From contig NZ_JAQQTF010000007.1 in the NCBI RefSeq assembly GCF_028561275.1, positions 410,931-474,930 of the forward strand: a stretch of 64,000 nt of DNA, read 5' to 3'. Shown here piece by piece: positions 55,158 through 64,000 of the stretch. A program made the position numbers and the translations under genes. The stretch comes from Aureisphaera galaxeae (GTDB lineage Bacteria > Bacteroidota > Bacteroidia > Flavobacteriales > Flavobacteriaceae). The number at the start of each line of letters is the position of its first letter. Positions within the stretch are counted from its first letter, which is position 1. Below the pieces are notes generated by a model, which was not told the origin of the DNA, searched no databases, and worked only from the letters and a program-made list of their open reading frames with translations.

Positions 55158-55901
55158 CTATGCATTGAATATATTCTCCAAAACGCCTTTAAGCTTCCTG
55201 CCGGATACGGGAATCTGAATGTCACCTATCAATGTGAGCACTCCCTTTTTATCGTATTGTTTTACATGGAATTTATTTACTACAAAGGAATGATGACAGC
55301 GAATAAATTTGTTCTCGGGTAAAAGCTCCTGCATTTTGGATAGTGTTTGGGTGACCATGATCCGCTTCTGATCTACCGTATAGAAAATGGTATAGTTTCC
55401 GTCCGATTTGCAATACACAATATCATCTTGAAAGACCGTATATAGCGTTTTTGAGGTTCTCAAAACAATTCGGTTTTTTTCTTTTCCCGTGTAATGGTCA
55501 TTTACAATTTCTACGAGTTTCTTGGTGTCCGGCTGCTTTTGGCCATTAGACATCAATTTATTCACGGCGCCTACGAATTCATTTCTATCAATGGGTTTAA
55601 GGATATAATCCAGAGCCCCAATCTTTATGGCTTTAATAGCGTATTGATTGAAAGCAGTGATAAAAATGACCTGAAAGTTTTTATAAATGACCTGAGAGAT
55701 GACATCGAATCCAGTTCCGTCTATGAGCTGAATGTCCAGAAAAACCACATCCGGTTTCACTGTTTCTATAAGCAATACCGCTTCTTTTACACTTTCGGCT
55801 TCTCCTACCATAGAAATGGTGGTTGCGAAATAAGTCGCCAACAAATCTGAGATTTCTTTTCTTACATGAATTTCGTCGTCTATTATCAGAGCTTTCATCA
55901 T
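55158..55901 (-). CDS. LytTR-type response regulator
   Basis: The protein has 247 residues. The receiver has DDE (8-10), the phosphorylated Asp in VVFLDIQ (D56 counting from 55901), FITAFNQYAIKAI and LKPID. A LytTR DNA-binding domain (NYTIFYTVDQKRIMVTQTL, HHSFVVNKFHVKQY) follows. Four bases separate it from the kinase gene upstream, so the two form a two-component operon. The start could also be the second ATG, 55898. Confidence 0.9.
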   Translation of the reverse strand: MMKALIIDDEIHVRKEISDLLATYFATTISMVGEAESVKEAVLLIETVKPDVVFLDIQLIDGTGFDVISQVIYKNFQVIFITAFNQYAIKAIKIGALDYILKPIDRNEFVGAVNKLMSNGQKQPDTKKLVEIVNDHYTGKEKNRIVLRTSKTLYTVFQDDIVYCKSDGNYTIFYTVDQKRIMVTQTLSKMQELLPENKFIRCHHSFVVNKFHVKQYDKKGVLTLIGDIQIPVSGRKLKGVLENIFNA

Positions 55902-55905
55902 AGGT

Positions 55906-57765
55906 TCAGTTTTTGTAAGGAAGGTGAAGCCTTACGATAAGGCCTCTATCATTTTCCGATTTCTCGCTTTTATTTATGTACTCTATTTCCTTTCCAGTGG
56001 TCTTCTTTAGAAATTTTGCTATTAAGGCCGTGGATCGAGTACTTTGGTCAGGATTGGGAGGGAGGGATCCTATACCATTGTCTTCTATTTCGCAAAATAC
56101 GAAATCGTCTAAAATGACAACACTAAGATCAATTTTTCCTTTGATATTCGGGTCGCTGAATCCATGCTGAATACAATTTTCAACAAAGGGTTGTATCAAC
56201 ATGGGAGGAACCAAAACATCCATGCGGCCATTCTTGCGATGCATCTGAAATGTAAAACGAGATGGAAACCGTAAAGATTGCAATTGTAAATAGTTTTCTA
56301 TGGATTCTAGTTCATCTTTAAGAGGGATATAGTTGTCTTGTGAGTTTTCGAAAATCAAGCCCAATAAACGAGAGAATTTAACCAAGTAATCGACCGATTT
56401 TTCTTGGTTTTCCCTAATAAGTCGTTGAATGGCCGAAAGTGCATTTAAGGTGAAATGCGGATTCATTTGTGAGCGTAATAAACGTTGTTGCATTAACAAT
56501 TGCTCCCTTTCAGATTTTATGGTACGCTGCCTGTAGAAGAGAACCCCTATGGCGATTAATAAAAACAAGAAGCATATAGAGATAATCAGCCAATTCCGAT
56601 TCTGTTTTAGCGTGAGGTTATTGATCTCCAATTCCTGTTGAGAAATCAACAAATCCCGCTCACGTTTATTGGCTTCGGTGAGCGCCAATAATTCGGCCTC
56701 CATCTTTTCCTCATGTACTTTGTTTTGATGGGTACGAAGCTTATCTATAGAACTAAGTAGGGATCCAATATCATTTTGGGTTTCGTAATCCAGTTTTAGT
56801 TGGTATTTCAACACATTCTGATAGGTGGAAGGCTGTACGTTGTCAATTCCCAATAAGAACACAGAGTCGGCGTACTTTCGGGCCAGATCGTATTCCTTCA
56901 ATTCAATGCAAACCTCCATGATATTGGCATATTGACTCCCCAGTCTTTGATTCCTTTGGCCACTTTCCAAACTAGGAATACGCTTTATTTCTTCCAGGGC
57001 TTTTTGATAGTTTTCCCGACTCTGGGAATAATCCTTAGCATAAAATCGTAATATCCCGTATTTATCATATAACTGAGCCCTTAGGTTTTCAGAAAAGCCA
57101 TCACTTTTTTCCGCCAGGCTATCTAAAATTTTAAAGGCGTCTTTCGAGTTGCCCAAATTGAAGTATTGCAAAAATGCTTGGTCTATCTTTTTACGGGTGA
57201 GATTGGAAATATCTCCCTTTTCTGAATATGCTTTAGCCCCTTTTTCACTAAATTCTAAAGCCATGGAGTAATTTTGAAGGCTCATATAGACATTCTCGGA
57301 AAAATCATAGGCCAAAGCGAGATTTTCGAAATCATTAGGAACCAGAAGTGATATGAAACGGTTACTAATACTTAGACCATTGGTATGATCTTCTAACAGC
57401 AAATACAAACCCCAAGCTTTCCGAAAATAAAGAACCTCCCTTGGAGATTTTATCGAATCCTGAACCCATTGGGTGGCTTTGAAATAATGAACGGCTGCAG
57501 AATCCAGTTGCTCTTCGTTTTCAAAATACAGCCCTATCAAATATTCGTTCTCAGCGCGTAAGGAATCCGGTATTGAAACTTGGGTGCTGAACAATTGCTC
57601 GGCTTCTTTCAGAAAAACATAACTCGAATCCTGTATAGAAATTTTGGACTTTTCCTGTAGTTCTATAATACTGTTGATGGAAGCCTGAACCCCTTCTTCC
57701 TTTTCCTTGCACGAGTAAAGGGAGAAAATGGTGAATAACAAAAAACCGAAAAGGGGAAACTTCAT
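55906..57765 (-). CDS. TPR sensor histidine kinase (LytS/YehU-like)
   Basis: ATG 57765 is preferred over the longer frame from 57852 because it starts a signal-like segment with a lipobox-like LYSC (MKFPLFGFLLFTIFSLYSCKE). It gives 619 residues. TPR-like helices occupy about residues 30-360, a TM helix lies at about 393-412, and the kinase has the H-box QMNPHFTLNALSAIQ (H437) and VENCIQHGF. This is a usual type of signalling protein of Bacteroidota. It is the partner of the LytTR regulator just downstream. Confidence 0.85.
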   Translation of the reverse strand: MKFPLFGFLLFTIFSLYSCKEKEEGVQASINSIIELQEKSKISIQDSSYVFLKEAEQLFSTQVSIPDSLRAENEYLIGLYFENEEQLDSAAVHYFKATQWVQDSIKSPREVLYFRKAWGLYLLLEDHTNGLSISNRFISLLVPNDFENLALAYDFSENVYMSLQNYSMALEFSEKGAKAYSEKGDISNLTRKKIDQAFLQYFNLGNSKDAFKILDSLAEKSDGFSENLRAQLYDKYGILRFYAKDYSQSRENYQKALEEIKRIPSLESGQRNQRLGSQYANIMEVCIELKEYDLARKYADSVFLLGIDNVQPSTYQNVLKYQLKLDYETQNDIGSLLSSIDKLRTHQNKVHEEKMEAELLALTEANKRERDLLISQQELEINNLTLKQNRNWLIISICFLFLLIAIGVLFYRQRTIKSEREQLLMQQRLLRSQMNPHFTLNALSAIQRLIRENQEKSVDYLVKFSRLLGLIFENSQDNYIPLKDELESIENYLQLQSLRFPSRFTFQMHRKNGRMDVLVPPMLIQPFVENCIQHGFSDPNIKGKIDLSVVILDDFVFCEIEDNGIGSLPPNPDQSTRSTALIAKFLKKTTGKEIEYINKSEKSENDRGLIVRLHLPYKN

Positions 57766-57840
57766 CAGCAGGGGAACATTGATGGAAGTAAGATACCAAA
57801 ATTCTGGATGTATGAAGTGAATCCTATTAGGGGGAATAAA

Positions 57841-57865
57841 AAAACAGGGCATTGCGCCCTGTTTT
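57841..57865 (-). terminator. Terminator after the T9SS-substrate operon
   Basis: AAAACAGGGC and GCCCTGTTTT pair across ATTGC, with a T-run on the minus strand, just after the stop at 57887. Confidence 0.8.
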
Positions 57866-57886
57866 CAAAGTTGATGCAACGATGTG

Positions 57887-59104
57887 TTATTGTTTGAGTA
57901 CTTTCCCAGTGTACCATTGCTTGCCACTTTGGGTAAGGGTAAAGAAGTACTGTCCACTTTGCAAATCTGAAACATCCAATGACCATTCCGCTTTTCCCTG
58001 TTCGAAAGCGGTATCCTTAATTTCCTTCACCTTTCGGCCCAATAGATCATACAATTGGAGGTCTATGGTTTCCAAAGCGGATTCCGTAAACGCTTCAATG
58101 GTGAGCTGACCTTGCGTCGGGTTGGGAAATACGGTGATCTTAAGTTGAGGAGGGACAACATCGTTCACCGATAGCACAGAATTCACGCCTTTAATAAGAC
58201 GTATTACCTGTGGATTTAAAGGTCCGTTAGGCACATTGGTGAGCGGAATGGCACTGTTTATATAAATGGAATCTCCCGTTTGTGTAATGGCCACCCCATT
58301 GGGTCTCGAAAAACTGGCCACTGCAGCATCTCCATCGTCATTGCCACGCACTCCACTTCCGGCCAACCAATGCAGTTGCGAAGAATCGTCCAATCGCAAG
58401 TAGTAAATGGTGTTAGAACCATGACTCGCAATGAACAAAGTTCGTGTGGGTTCGTAATACTCCAAGTGCCCGTTGCTGGGTCCCGAAGTACTGCCTCCCG
58501 GCGTAACGTTAATTAGTGTCGTTTCACCCGTTGGCGTGATCTTAATGATGTTTCCATTGGAGAAATTGGAAACGTATAGATTATCGTCTTCATCTACCGT
58601 AATGCCATTGGGACATTGAAAAATAGCACCTGAAGCAAATAAGGTGGAAACGCCTGCTGGAGTTACTTTTCGTATGGTATTGTTTCCGCAATTACAGACG
58701 AAAAAATTGTCATTGCTGTCGAAAGCAATACCTACAGGGTTTACAATTCCCGTACTGGTTACAAAGGTGCGCACACCGTTTACGATCTTGTAAATGGCAC
58801 TGGCCCCTATATCCGATTGAAATAACACGCCATTACTGTCGAAATCATTTCCGGAAGCACCTACAAACCCTGTGGAATAAAGCGAAAGGTTAAAGTCTGT
58901 ATCCATGCTCCAAATATCATTGGGCTGTCCGTCGGGATCCGATACGGAAAGGAAATCCCCGAAATCGGCTATGATCAAATTTCCATCACTGTCAAAGGAC
59001 AGACCACCACTTCCTTTCATTTCAGGAGTGACGGTGCTTACCGTTACCTGAGCGAGGAGGCCGGCCGAAATTGCCAGCATTCCCCATACCAAATATGTTC
59101 TCAT
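57887..59104 (-). CDS. NHL/SMP-30-like beta-propeller protein with T9SS sorting domain
   Basis: The protein has 405 residues with a signal peptide (MRTYLVWGMLAISAGLLAQ). NHL-type blades are seen (GIAFDSNDNFFVCNCGNN, GITVDEDDNLYVSNFSNG). It ends in a T9SS sorting domain (ITVFPNPTQGQLTIEAF ... SGQYFFTL). Likely a secreted protein of unknown ligand. Six bp after the upstream VPS10-like gene, so same operon. Confidence 0.78.
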   Translation of the reverse strand: MRTYLVWGMLAISAGLLAQVTVSTVTPEMKGSGGLSFDSDGNLIIADFGDFLSVSDPDGQPNDIWSMDTDFNLSLYSTGFVGASGNDFDSNGVLFQSDIGASAIYKIVNGVRTFVTSTGIVNPVGIAFDSNDNFFVCNCGNNTIRKVTPAGVSTLFASGAIFQCPNGITVDEDDNLYVSNFSNGNIIKITPTGETTLINVTPGGSTSGPSNGHLEYYEPTRTLFIASHGSNTIYYLRLDDSSQLHWLAGSGVRGNDDGDAAVASFSRPNGVAITQTGDSIYINSAIPLTNVPNGPLNPQVIRLIKGVNSVLSVNDVVPPQLKITVFPNPTQGQLTIEAFTESALETIDLQLYDLLGRKVKEIKDTAFEQGKAEWSLDVSDLQSGQYFFTLTQSGKQWYTGKVLKQ

Positions 59105-59110
59105 GACTTC

Positions 59111-61732
59111 CTAGTTTTTAATGAACTGTTGGGTAGTCACGGCACCATTTTGACTCAGTCGAGCCAGATAAATACCAGCAGCTAATGAGGAGACGTCCAA
59201 GGACAATTCATTAGCACTTAGGCTTGCCCCTTCAGAAGTTACAGAGATTATCTTTTGTCCCGAAACGGAGAAAATATCGATCGAAAAATCACTTTCACCC
59301 AAGCGTTGGGACGAAAGGGTAATGGAAGTGTTTGCAGGATTCGGATACAGTGTCAATTCAGTATTCAATTTATCAAAATCTTCAACTGCCAAAGGATCAT
59401 TTACATACGATCGTTGCCAAATACCGTGACCATGGGTAGCAATCCGCACCATTCGGTTAGAAGGGGAATCGTTGAGGTCGTAAATCATCACGGCTTCGGG
59501 TAACTCTTCATTAAAGGTTTCCCAAGAAGCACCACCATCACTGGAATAGTATACTCCTAGATCGTTGCCCAAATAGACATCATCGGGATTCAGCGGATCA
59601 ATTAAAATCGTGTTGGCTGGGACATCGGGAATCATACCATTATCGATCGATGTCCAAGTGGCACCGGCGTCTACGGTTTTATAAACATGATCGGTTCCAA
59701 ATCCAGAGAATACGGCATAGAGAATATCTTCGTTGGTAGGGTCGAATTCAATATCCTTGCAAATTCTATTGGGTAAGCCATTGACCAATTGGATAAAGGA
59801 GGCACCACCATCGGTTGTCTTAAAAATTTTAGCTCCAGCGGGTCCATTGGTAGGATCCGGTGAAGTAGTTACGTAGACCAAATCGGGATCGTTGGGCGAA
59901 ATGGCAATTTTCATAATGGGGAAGACATCCACCGCTGTTGAGGAGGTAGCCACCCATGAACCAGGAATGACCGCACCATCGGTTGCCTTGTACAGAAAGG
60001 TTGCCCCTGCATACAGAATGTTAGGGTCACTCGGAGCAATTTCGAAAGGCGCGGAGAAGGCAGGGAAATCCCCGGAAACCAGATTAGGGGAAATATTGGA
60101 AAAACCGGCCCCATTGTTGGGCGATCTTCGCAATACCAATCCTTGAGACGAGCCATATACGATGTCATCGTCCTCCTGATTTACGGAAGCATTCATTCCA
60201 TCACCGCCTAATACGCGCCACCAAGAAGGTTCCCCACGATAAATGTAGGAAGCATTGTCCTGGGCTCCAGCAATGAGGAAGTTAGGGTCCGTGGTCGAAC
60301 TTCCCATATCTGCATAGTACTGTGTGGTTTGCAGCCCACCGTTAAGAGTGGTAAAGGGTACGGAACCATCATCCGAAATGAATACCCCACCATCGGTGGC
60401 ATAGAAAACCTTGTTGTTGATAGGATGGTAGTACACCCCATGAATATCGGAATGCACATAGTTATCGGCTCCTTCAGGAATCTCTACAGACACTTGGCCC
60501 AAGGTCCAGGAGTTGGTCGATTGCTGATTAAAATTAACACCTCCATCGGTCGATTTCCATGCCGATACGCCTACGTATTGTATTTCGGAAGTATTGTTAG
60601 GGTTAATTGCAAAATCATGTGAATACCATCCTTGAAACTGTGCGATATTTTGATTGTTGAGTAAGGTCCAAGTATTTCCGGCGTCGTTGGATACAAATAC
60701 ACCCGCTGGAGTAGTAGCTCCCGTATTGAACCAGCCTACTTGGGTGCTGGCGTAAAGCGTATTGGGATTGGTAGGGTCCAAAAGCAATTTCGCATTTCCG
60801 GACCAAGCGGTAATCAATCCTGGGTCGAGCAATTCGTTAAAGGTGGTTCCTCCATCGGTGGATTTAAAAATTCCACTAAGGTTGGGATCCAAACCATAGT
60901 TGAAGTTACCATGGGACACATAAATAATGTCACCGTTGGTAGGATCAATTTCAATGTCGATACAGTTGGTCAAAGCAAAGATAAGTGTCCAAGTGTCGCC
61001 CCCATCGGAACTTTTGTAGACCCCATCGGTAGCCGCTGCATAGACCTCTTGGGAGTTTTGTGGATTGTACACCACGTCTTGAATTCCCTTAATGTCTTCT
61101 TGGTTAAACTGTAGGACATGGTTCCAAGTGAGTCCACCATCGGTGGTTTTCAGGATTCCGATTCCGTAGGTTCCTCGAGTAAGACGGTTTACGGTGCCGG
61201 GTTCTGCAAATCCAACACCATAGGTTTCCCCTGTACCAATAATGATGGTATCGGGATCGTTGCTATCTATGGCAATGGCGGCTACGCCCAAAACGGGAAA
61301 TCCTGTAGGAATGTATTCCCAAGCATCCTGACCAAAGCCTTGGGTGGTGGTTTTCCAAAGTCCGCCACTGGCCGATCCTGCGTAGATGATGTCTTCGTCG
61401 GTGGGATGGAAAGCCAAGCACAACGTACGTCCACCAATGTTAATGGGGCCCAAACTGGACCACTCTCCCGGAACATTTCGGGAGGCATTGGCTTCCATAA
61501 GCTGTTTGGCCTTGTAGGCATCTGCATATTTGGAAATAGGAACCGTGGTGCCGGGATAAGCGCGTTCGAAAGCCCAGTTTTGTAGGGCGATCCCCGCTCC
61601 CGAGGTTCTCATCGTCTCGGCCTCTGGTTGTTGTACAGGTGCCGTAGAGTTCGGTGCATTAAAAAATGCGATAAGAGCAATAGTAGTTACTATGGCTCCC
61701 AAGGTGATTGAAGTAATTTTTTTCTTTTTCAT
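59111..61732 (-). CDS. BNR/Asp-box (sortilin-like) propeller protein with T9SS sorting domain
   Basis: The protein has 873 residues. Signal sequence, then repeated Asp boxes (TTDGGLTWNHV, SSDGGDTWTLI, STDGGTTFNEL, SNDAGNTWTLL, SSDGGASWETF) indicate a multi-bladed sialidase/Vps10-type propeller. A final T9SS sorting domain (LTLYPNPANTSITLSS ... AAGIYLARLSQNG) follows. Export depends on the T9SS pathway (PorZ at 27331). Substrate unknown. Starts the two-gene operon. Confidence 0.82.
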   Translation of the reverse strand: MKKKKITSITLGAIVTTIALIAFFNAPNSTAPVQQPEAETMRTSGAGIALQNWAFERAYPGTTVPISKYADAYKAKQLMEANASRNVPGEWSSLGPINIGGRTLCLAFHPTDEDIIYAGSASGGLWKTTTQGFGQDAWEYIPTGFPVLGVAAIAIDSNDPDTIIIGTGETYGVGFAEPGTVNRLTRGTYGIGILKTTDGGLTWNHVLQFNQEDIKGIQDVVYNPQNSQEVYAAATDGVYKSSDGGDTWTLIFALTNCIDIEIDPTNGDIIYVSHGNFNYGLDPNLSGIFKSTDGGTTFNELLDPGLITAWSGNAKLLLDPTNPNTLYASTQVGWFNTGATTPAGVFVSNDAGNTWTLLNNQNIAQFQGWYSHDFAINPNNTSEIQYVGVSAWKSTDGGVNFNQQSTNSWTLGQVSVEIPEGADNYVHSDIHGVYYHPINNKVFYATDGGVFISDDGSVPFTTLNGGLQTTQYYADMGSSTTDPNFLIAGAQDNASYIYRGEPSWWRVLGGDGMNASVNQEDDDIVYGSSQGLVLRRSPNNGAGFSNISPNLVSGDFPAFSAPFEIAPSDPNILYAGATFLYKATDGAVIPGSWVATSSTAVDVFPIMKIAISPNDPDLVYVTTSPDPTNGPAGAKIFKTTDGGASFIQLVNGLPNRICKDIEFDPTNEDILYAVFSGFGTDHVYKTVDAGATWTSIDNGMIPDVPANTILIDPLNPDDVYLGNDLGVYYSSDGGASWETFNEELPEAVMIYDLNDSPSNRMVRIATHGHGIWQRSYVNDPLAVEDFDKLNTELTLYPNPANTSITLSSQRLGESDFSIDIFSVSGQKIISVTSEGASLSANELSLDVSSLAAGIYLARLSQNGAVTTQQFIKN

Positions 61733-61981
61733 AGAAATGGTTTTCGGTTGCCAAAATCGGAAATGTACTCAATGCCATGAGTAAGATGAAATTTGAAGCC
61801 TCGTAGTTTATAAAGGAAGGGGTGAAATTGTTCCTTACGACGAGTATTCTATTTCAATCTCACTATATTTAACGAGTATGTGGACCAAGCAACGATGGTA
61901 ATACCAATGATACGGAAATTGTGGAAGTCCTATTTGTCAAAAATTGCTATTTGTGCTTAAAGTCCTATCTTGTTGAAAGCG
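61733..61981. other. Divergent intergenic region
   Basis: This 249 bp lies between the T9SS operon (-) and the AraC-type gene (+). It is AT-rich. TACATTTC-like and TATTTG-like sequences occur, but no promoter was convincing. Confidence 0.4.
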
Positions 61982-62881
61982 ATGACAGGATTTACTGAAG
62001 AAATTATACGATTTAACGAACCGAAGTCGAGAAGTTTTTTTCCGGATCGATTTTCGAATGAAATCTATTTTTCTAATGTGAACAACGATTATCGATTAAG
62101 TTATACCTCCAGTTTTTCTATTAAGTATGTGATTAAGGGTGAAGAGCGCTATGCTTTGGGTGGGGTTCCTTTTGCCATTAATGAAAATCAGTATCTGTTG
62201 GTGAATGACAAACAAGAGGTTGAAAATCGCGGTGCCAATGCTCAGGCGTTATCCATTTTCTTGGATCGGAGTGTGATTAATAACATCGTGGACAACCTCA
62301 ACCTTTCGGAAAATTATTTGTTGGAACATCCCTTTTCGGAAAGACATACCCATATCAATTTTTTTGAGGCCCTCTATTCCCAAAACGATATTCTAGGGAA
62401 GTACTTGCATGCTTTTTATCTGCAGTCTGTGAATCAGCAGCATTTCGATATCAATGAAGAGATTTTCTACGGAATTGGATTGAATTTGGTAACATCACAA
62501 TTGAAGGTCGCCAAGCAAATGAGTCACATTAACAGTATCAAGTATGCGACCCGATGCGAATTGTTTAAGAGGGTTATGGTAGCTCGGGATTATATTGAGG
62601 ACCATTTGGAAGATGGTTTCAGTTTGGATGTATTGGCTGAGGTAAGTCATTTGTCCAAATTTCACCTCATTCGGGTATTCAAAGCGGTCTATCAAACTAC
62701 TCCTTATAACTACTATTTGAATGCCAAAGTAAGAAGGTCCATTTTGTTGCTCAAAAACCAAGAATTGAGCCTGACCGAGATTGCTACACTATCCGGTTTT
62801 AATGATATTTATGCTTTTTCTAAACGATTTAAGGCCACATTGGGGGTGGCGCCTTTGGAATATCGTAAGACACTGAAATAA
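61982..62881 (+). CDS. AraC-family transcription regulator
   Basis: ATG 61982 gives 299 residues; an in-frame TTG at 61970 is weaker. The C-terminal two HTH motifs are visible: GFSLDVLAEVSHLSKFHLIR and SLTEIATLSGFNDIYAFSKRF, then ATLGVAPLEYRKTL. The N-terminal part (cupin-like?) shows no clear ligand motif. Its target is not evident; the secreted-protein operon is divergent to it. Confidence 0.85.
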   Translation: MTGFTEEIIRFNEPKSRSFFPDRFSNEIYFSNVNNDYRLSYTSSFSIKYVIKGEERYALGGVPFAINENQYLLVNDKQEVENRGANAQALSIFLDRSVINNIVDNLNLSENYLLEHPFSERHTHINFFEALYSQNDILGKYLHAFYLQSVNQQHFDINEEIFYGIGLNLVTSQLKVAKQMSHINSIKYATRCELFKRVMVARDYIEDHLEDGFSLDVLAEVSHLSKFHLIRVFKAVYQTTPYNYYLNAKVRRSILLLKNQELSLTEIATLSGFNDIYAFSKRFKATLGVAPLEYRKTLK

Positions 62882-62932
62882 AGAATATTGGATATTTTTT
62901 ATAGCCCCTTCTACTTAGTTATATCCATTTCC

Positions 62933-62980
62933 AAACGCTTACAAACGACTATAAACGACAGTAAGTGCGTAACAACCGAC
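62933..62980. repeat. AAACG direct repeats near ssb
   Basis: AAACG starts at 62933, 62943 and 62953, an exact 10 bp phase, and a related AACCGAC occurs at 62974-62980. It is a possible operator in front of the SSB gene. Confidence 0.35.
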
Positions 62981-63068
62981 TTCAGTTTGGAGGCTGCCCC
63001 ATATTTGCATTGTCGAACCGAGGGACGGTGAGATAGTATTAACTGTTTAATTATTAAAACTAGAAATT

Positions 63069-63401
63069 ATGAACGCACTTAGAAACAAAGTACAGTTGAT
63101 TGGAAGATTAGGACAAGAACCAGAAATCATCATATTCGAAGATGGTAACAAAATGGCAAAGTTCCCTTTGGCTACGGACGATAGTTACAAGGACAAGGAC
63201 GGCCAAAAAGTAGAGCGCACCTGCTGGCACAATGTGGTGGTACGCAATGGACTCGTAAATGTGGTGGAGAACTATGTTGTAAAAGGACAGGAGATCGCCA
63301 TAGAAGGAAAATTGACCAACCGCTCCTACGACGACAAGGACGGTAACAAACGATATATAACGGAAATTCTATGTAACGAGCTGTTAATGCTTAGTAAGTA
63401 G
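63069..63401 (+). CDS. ssb: Short single-stranded DNA-binding protein
   Basis: The protein has 110 residues of OB fold: LRNKVQLIGRLGQEPEIIIF, then KFPLATDDSYKDKDG, ERTCWHNVVVRNGLVNVVENY, GQEIAIEGKLTNRSY and ITEILCNELLML. The usual flexible linker and acidic C-terminal tip that bind partner proteins are absent, and the protein stops at LSK. It is probably an SSB paralogue rather than the main one. A hairpin terminator follows. Confidence 0.85.
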   Translation: MNALRNKVQLIGRLGQEPEIIIFEDGNKMAKFPLATDDSYKDKDGQKVERTCWHNVVVRNGLVNVVENYVVKGQEIAIEGKLTNRSYDDKDGNKRYITEILCNELLMLSK

Positions 63402-63424
63402 AATTTATTTTTGGAGGGAAGAAA

Positions 63425-63459
63425 AGACCTGGAGCAAGAGGGAGGCTCCGGGTCTTTTT
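63425..63459 (+). terminator. Terminator of ssb
   Basis: AGACCTGGAG and CTCCGGGTCT pair and are followed by TTTTTG. Confidence 0.75.
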
Positions 63460-63541
63460 GTATTTGAAGCCTTGCTACCAGCAGAATCAATTGGCAAAAC
63501 TCCACAGTTTTAATATGTTCTTTAGGCTAGAATAGCTGTAT

Positions 63542-64000
63542 TTACCATCTTGCATTGGTTCCTCTAATATCATAATGGACAAAACTACCGTAGACTCCAA
63601 CACCACCCGCTTTTATTCTTCCGTCGGAAATGAGCTTTAAAATTTTACGATGTAATTCACTCACTTTGACTTTTTGTGGAACTAAATCTGCTGCGATACC
63701 ATACATATGAAAACTTCCTTCCGCCTTCCCCCTAGTAGTTGCATTATGCTCTGGAGATCTATAGCCAGAAGAGACTCGGATGCCCTTCACTTCATCAGCA
63801 ATGATTTCTAAATTTGTTATGCATTCTGAGGTATTTCCAAAGTAATTCTCAGGCACCGTATATCCTTTTATATCTGTGAGCATACGATCTATTCCTATAA
63901 GATTTGAATTATTACTTTTTGGGAAACTTGATTTTTTTGATAAGACATCAAAGTCACGGATAATTTTTGTTTTATCACTCAGTGCTTTGTTTAATCTTTT
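63542..64000 (-). CDS. M15-type peptidase domain (start outside window)
   Basis: The C-terminal part has the M15A (D-Ala-D-Ala carboxypeptidase-like) pattern VSSGYRSPEHNATTRGKAEG, SFHMYGIAADLVP, and GVYGSFVHYDIRG. An ATG at 63883 would give 113 residues, but the frame stays open upstream to the window edge, with codons such as RDFDVLSKKSSF and NSNLIGIDR ahead of it. The true start is therefore probably outside the window, and the gene is partial. Confidence 0.7.
   Translation of the reverse strand, partial: KRLNKALSDKTKIIRDFDVLSKKSSFPKSNNSNLIGIDRMLTDIKGYTVPENYFGNTSECITNLEIIADEVKGIRVSSGYRSPEHNATTRGKAEGSFHMYGIAADLVPQKVKVSELHRKILKLISDGRIKAGGVGVYGSFVHYDIRGTNARW

Noticed and set aside
62881-63068. 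CATATTTG (63000-63007) as the ssb promoter -7 box
   Set aside because: It misses the first T of TAnnTTTG, and the upstream TTTG lies only 10 bp away.
1-64000. CRISPR arrays, IS elements, tRNA and rRNA genes
   Set aside because: No regularly spaced repeats, transposase-like ORFs or recognisable RNA genes were seen on either strand.

Overview
The window looks like part of a chromosome of a marine-type Flavobacteriaceae (Bacteroidota). The evidence is type IX secretion (a PorZ-like protein and several proteins with C-terminal T9SS sorting domains), a TonB-dependent receptor of Bacteroidota style with a carboxypeptidase-regulatory-like N-terminus, Flavobacteriia promoter boxes of the TAnnTTTG type, a THC0290_0291-type protein beside gdhA, and the interspersed CCCTGAGCTTGTCGAAGGG repeat. 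The genus cannot be fixed by eye. No rRNA, tRNA, CRISPR array or insertion sequence was seen.

Region 1 (1-23306, all + strand, tightly packed) is the distal part of an extracellular contractile injection system (eCIS) locus. It starts with two uncharacterised proteins and a tape-measure protein (CIS_TMP type) and ends with the eCIS AAA+ ATPase. Between these lie nine successive genes that share a roughly 200-residue N-terminal module (an N-terminal QKKLxIG...EAD segment, usually a CxxC pair, and a DUF4157 domain with HELTH) but carry unrelated C-termini. Five of the C-termini look like metallopeptidases or related zinc proteins (one of these also has an OmpA-like domain, one a peptidoglycan-binding domain). 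One C-terminus is a very long helical/membrane-active region ending in a PD-(D/E)XK-like nuclease motif, and three are unknown. This reads as a payload cassette for the injection system. A small one-TM protein and a PQQ-type beta-propeller sit among the payload genes and could be partners or immunity proteins.

Region 2 (23307-32788) is mostly housekeeping: a repeat-filled spacer, a cystathionine gamma-synthase, an outer-membrane THC0290-type protein divergent from glutamate dehydrogenase, porZ-recO, and a TonB-dependent receptor.

Region 3 (32799-45927) holds two separate ATPase + HNH nuclease pairs on opposite strands. The first (32799-34914, - strand) fits Septu (PtuA/PtuB). The second (41025-45927, + strand) is a four-gene cassette: a small Cys-containing protein, a three-TM protein, a large ATPase with an unusual N-terminal domain, and an HNH protein overlapping it by 4 bp. 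It is the best candidate here for an undescribed defence system. Between them lie ppc, a T9SS-sorted protein and a carboxypeptidase-like-domain protein.

Region 4 (45940-64000) is mostly on the - strand. It contains acetate metabolism (acs, and an ActP-like symporter with its DUF4212 partner), two GNAT acetyltransferases, a VIT1/CCC1-type transporter, a methyltransferase-like protein, two lipoproteins, a TPR sensor kinase/LytTR regulator pair, and a two-gene operon of secreted T9SS substrates. On the right are an AraC regulator, a short SSB and an M15-type peptidase whose frame runs off the right edge. The first gene of the window is likewise cut by the left edge.
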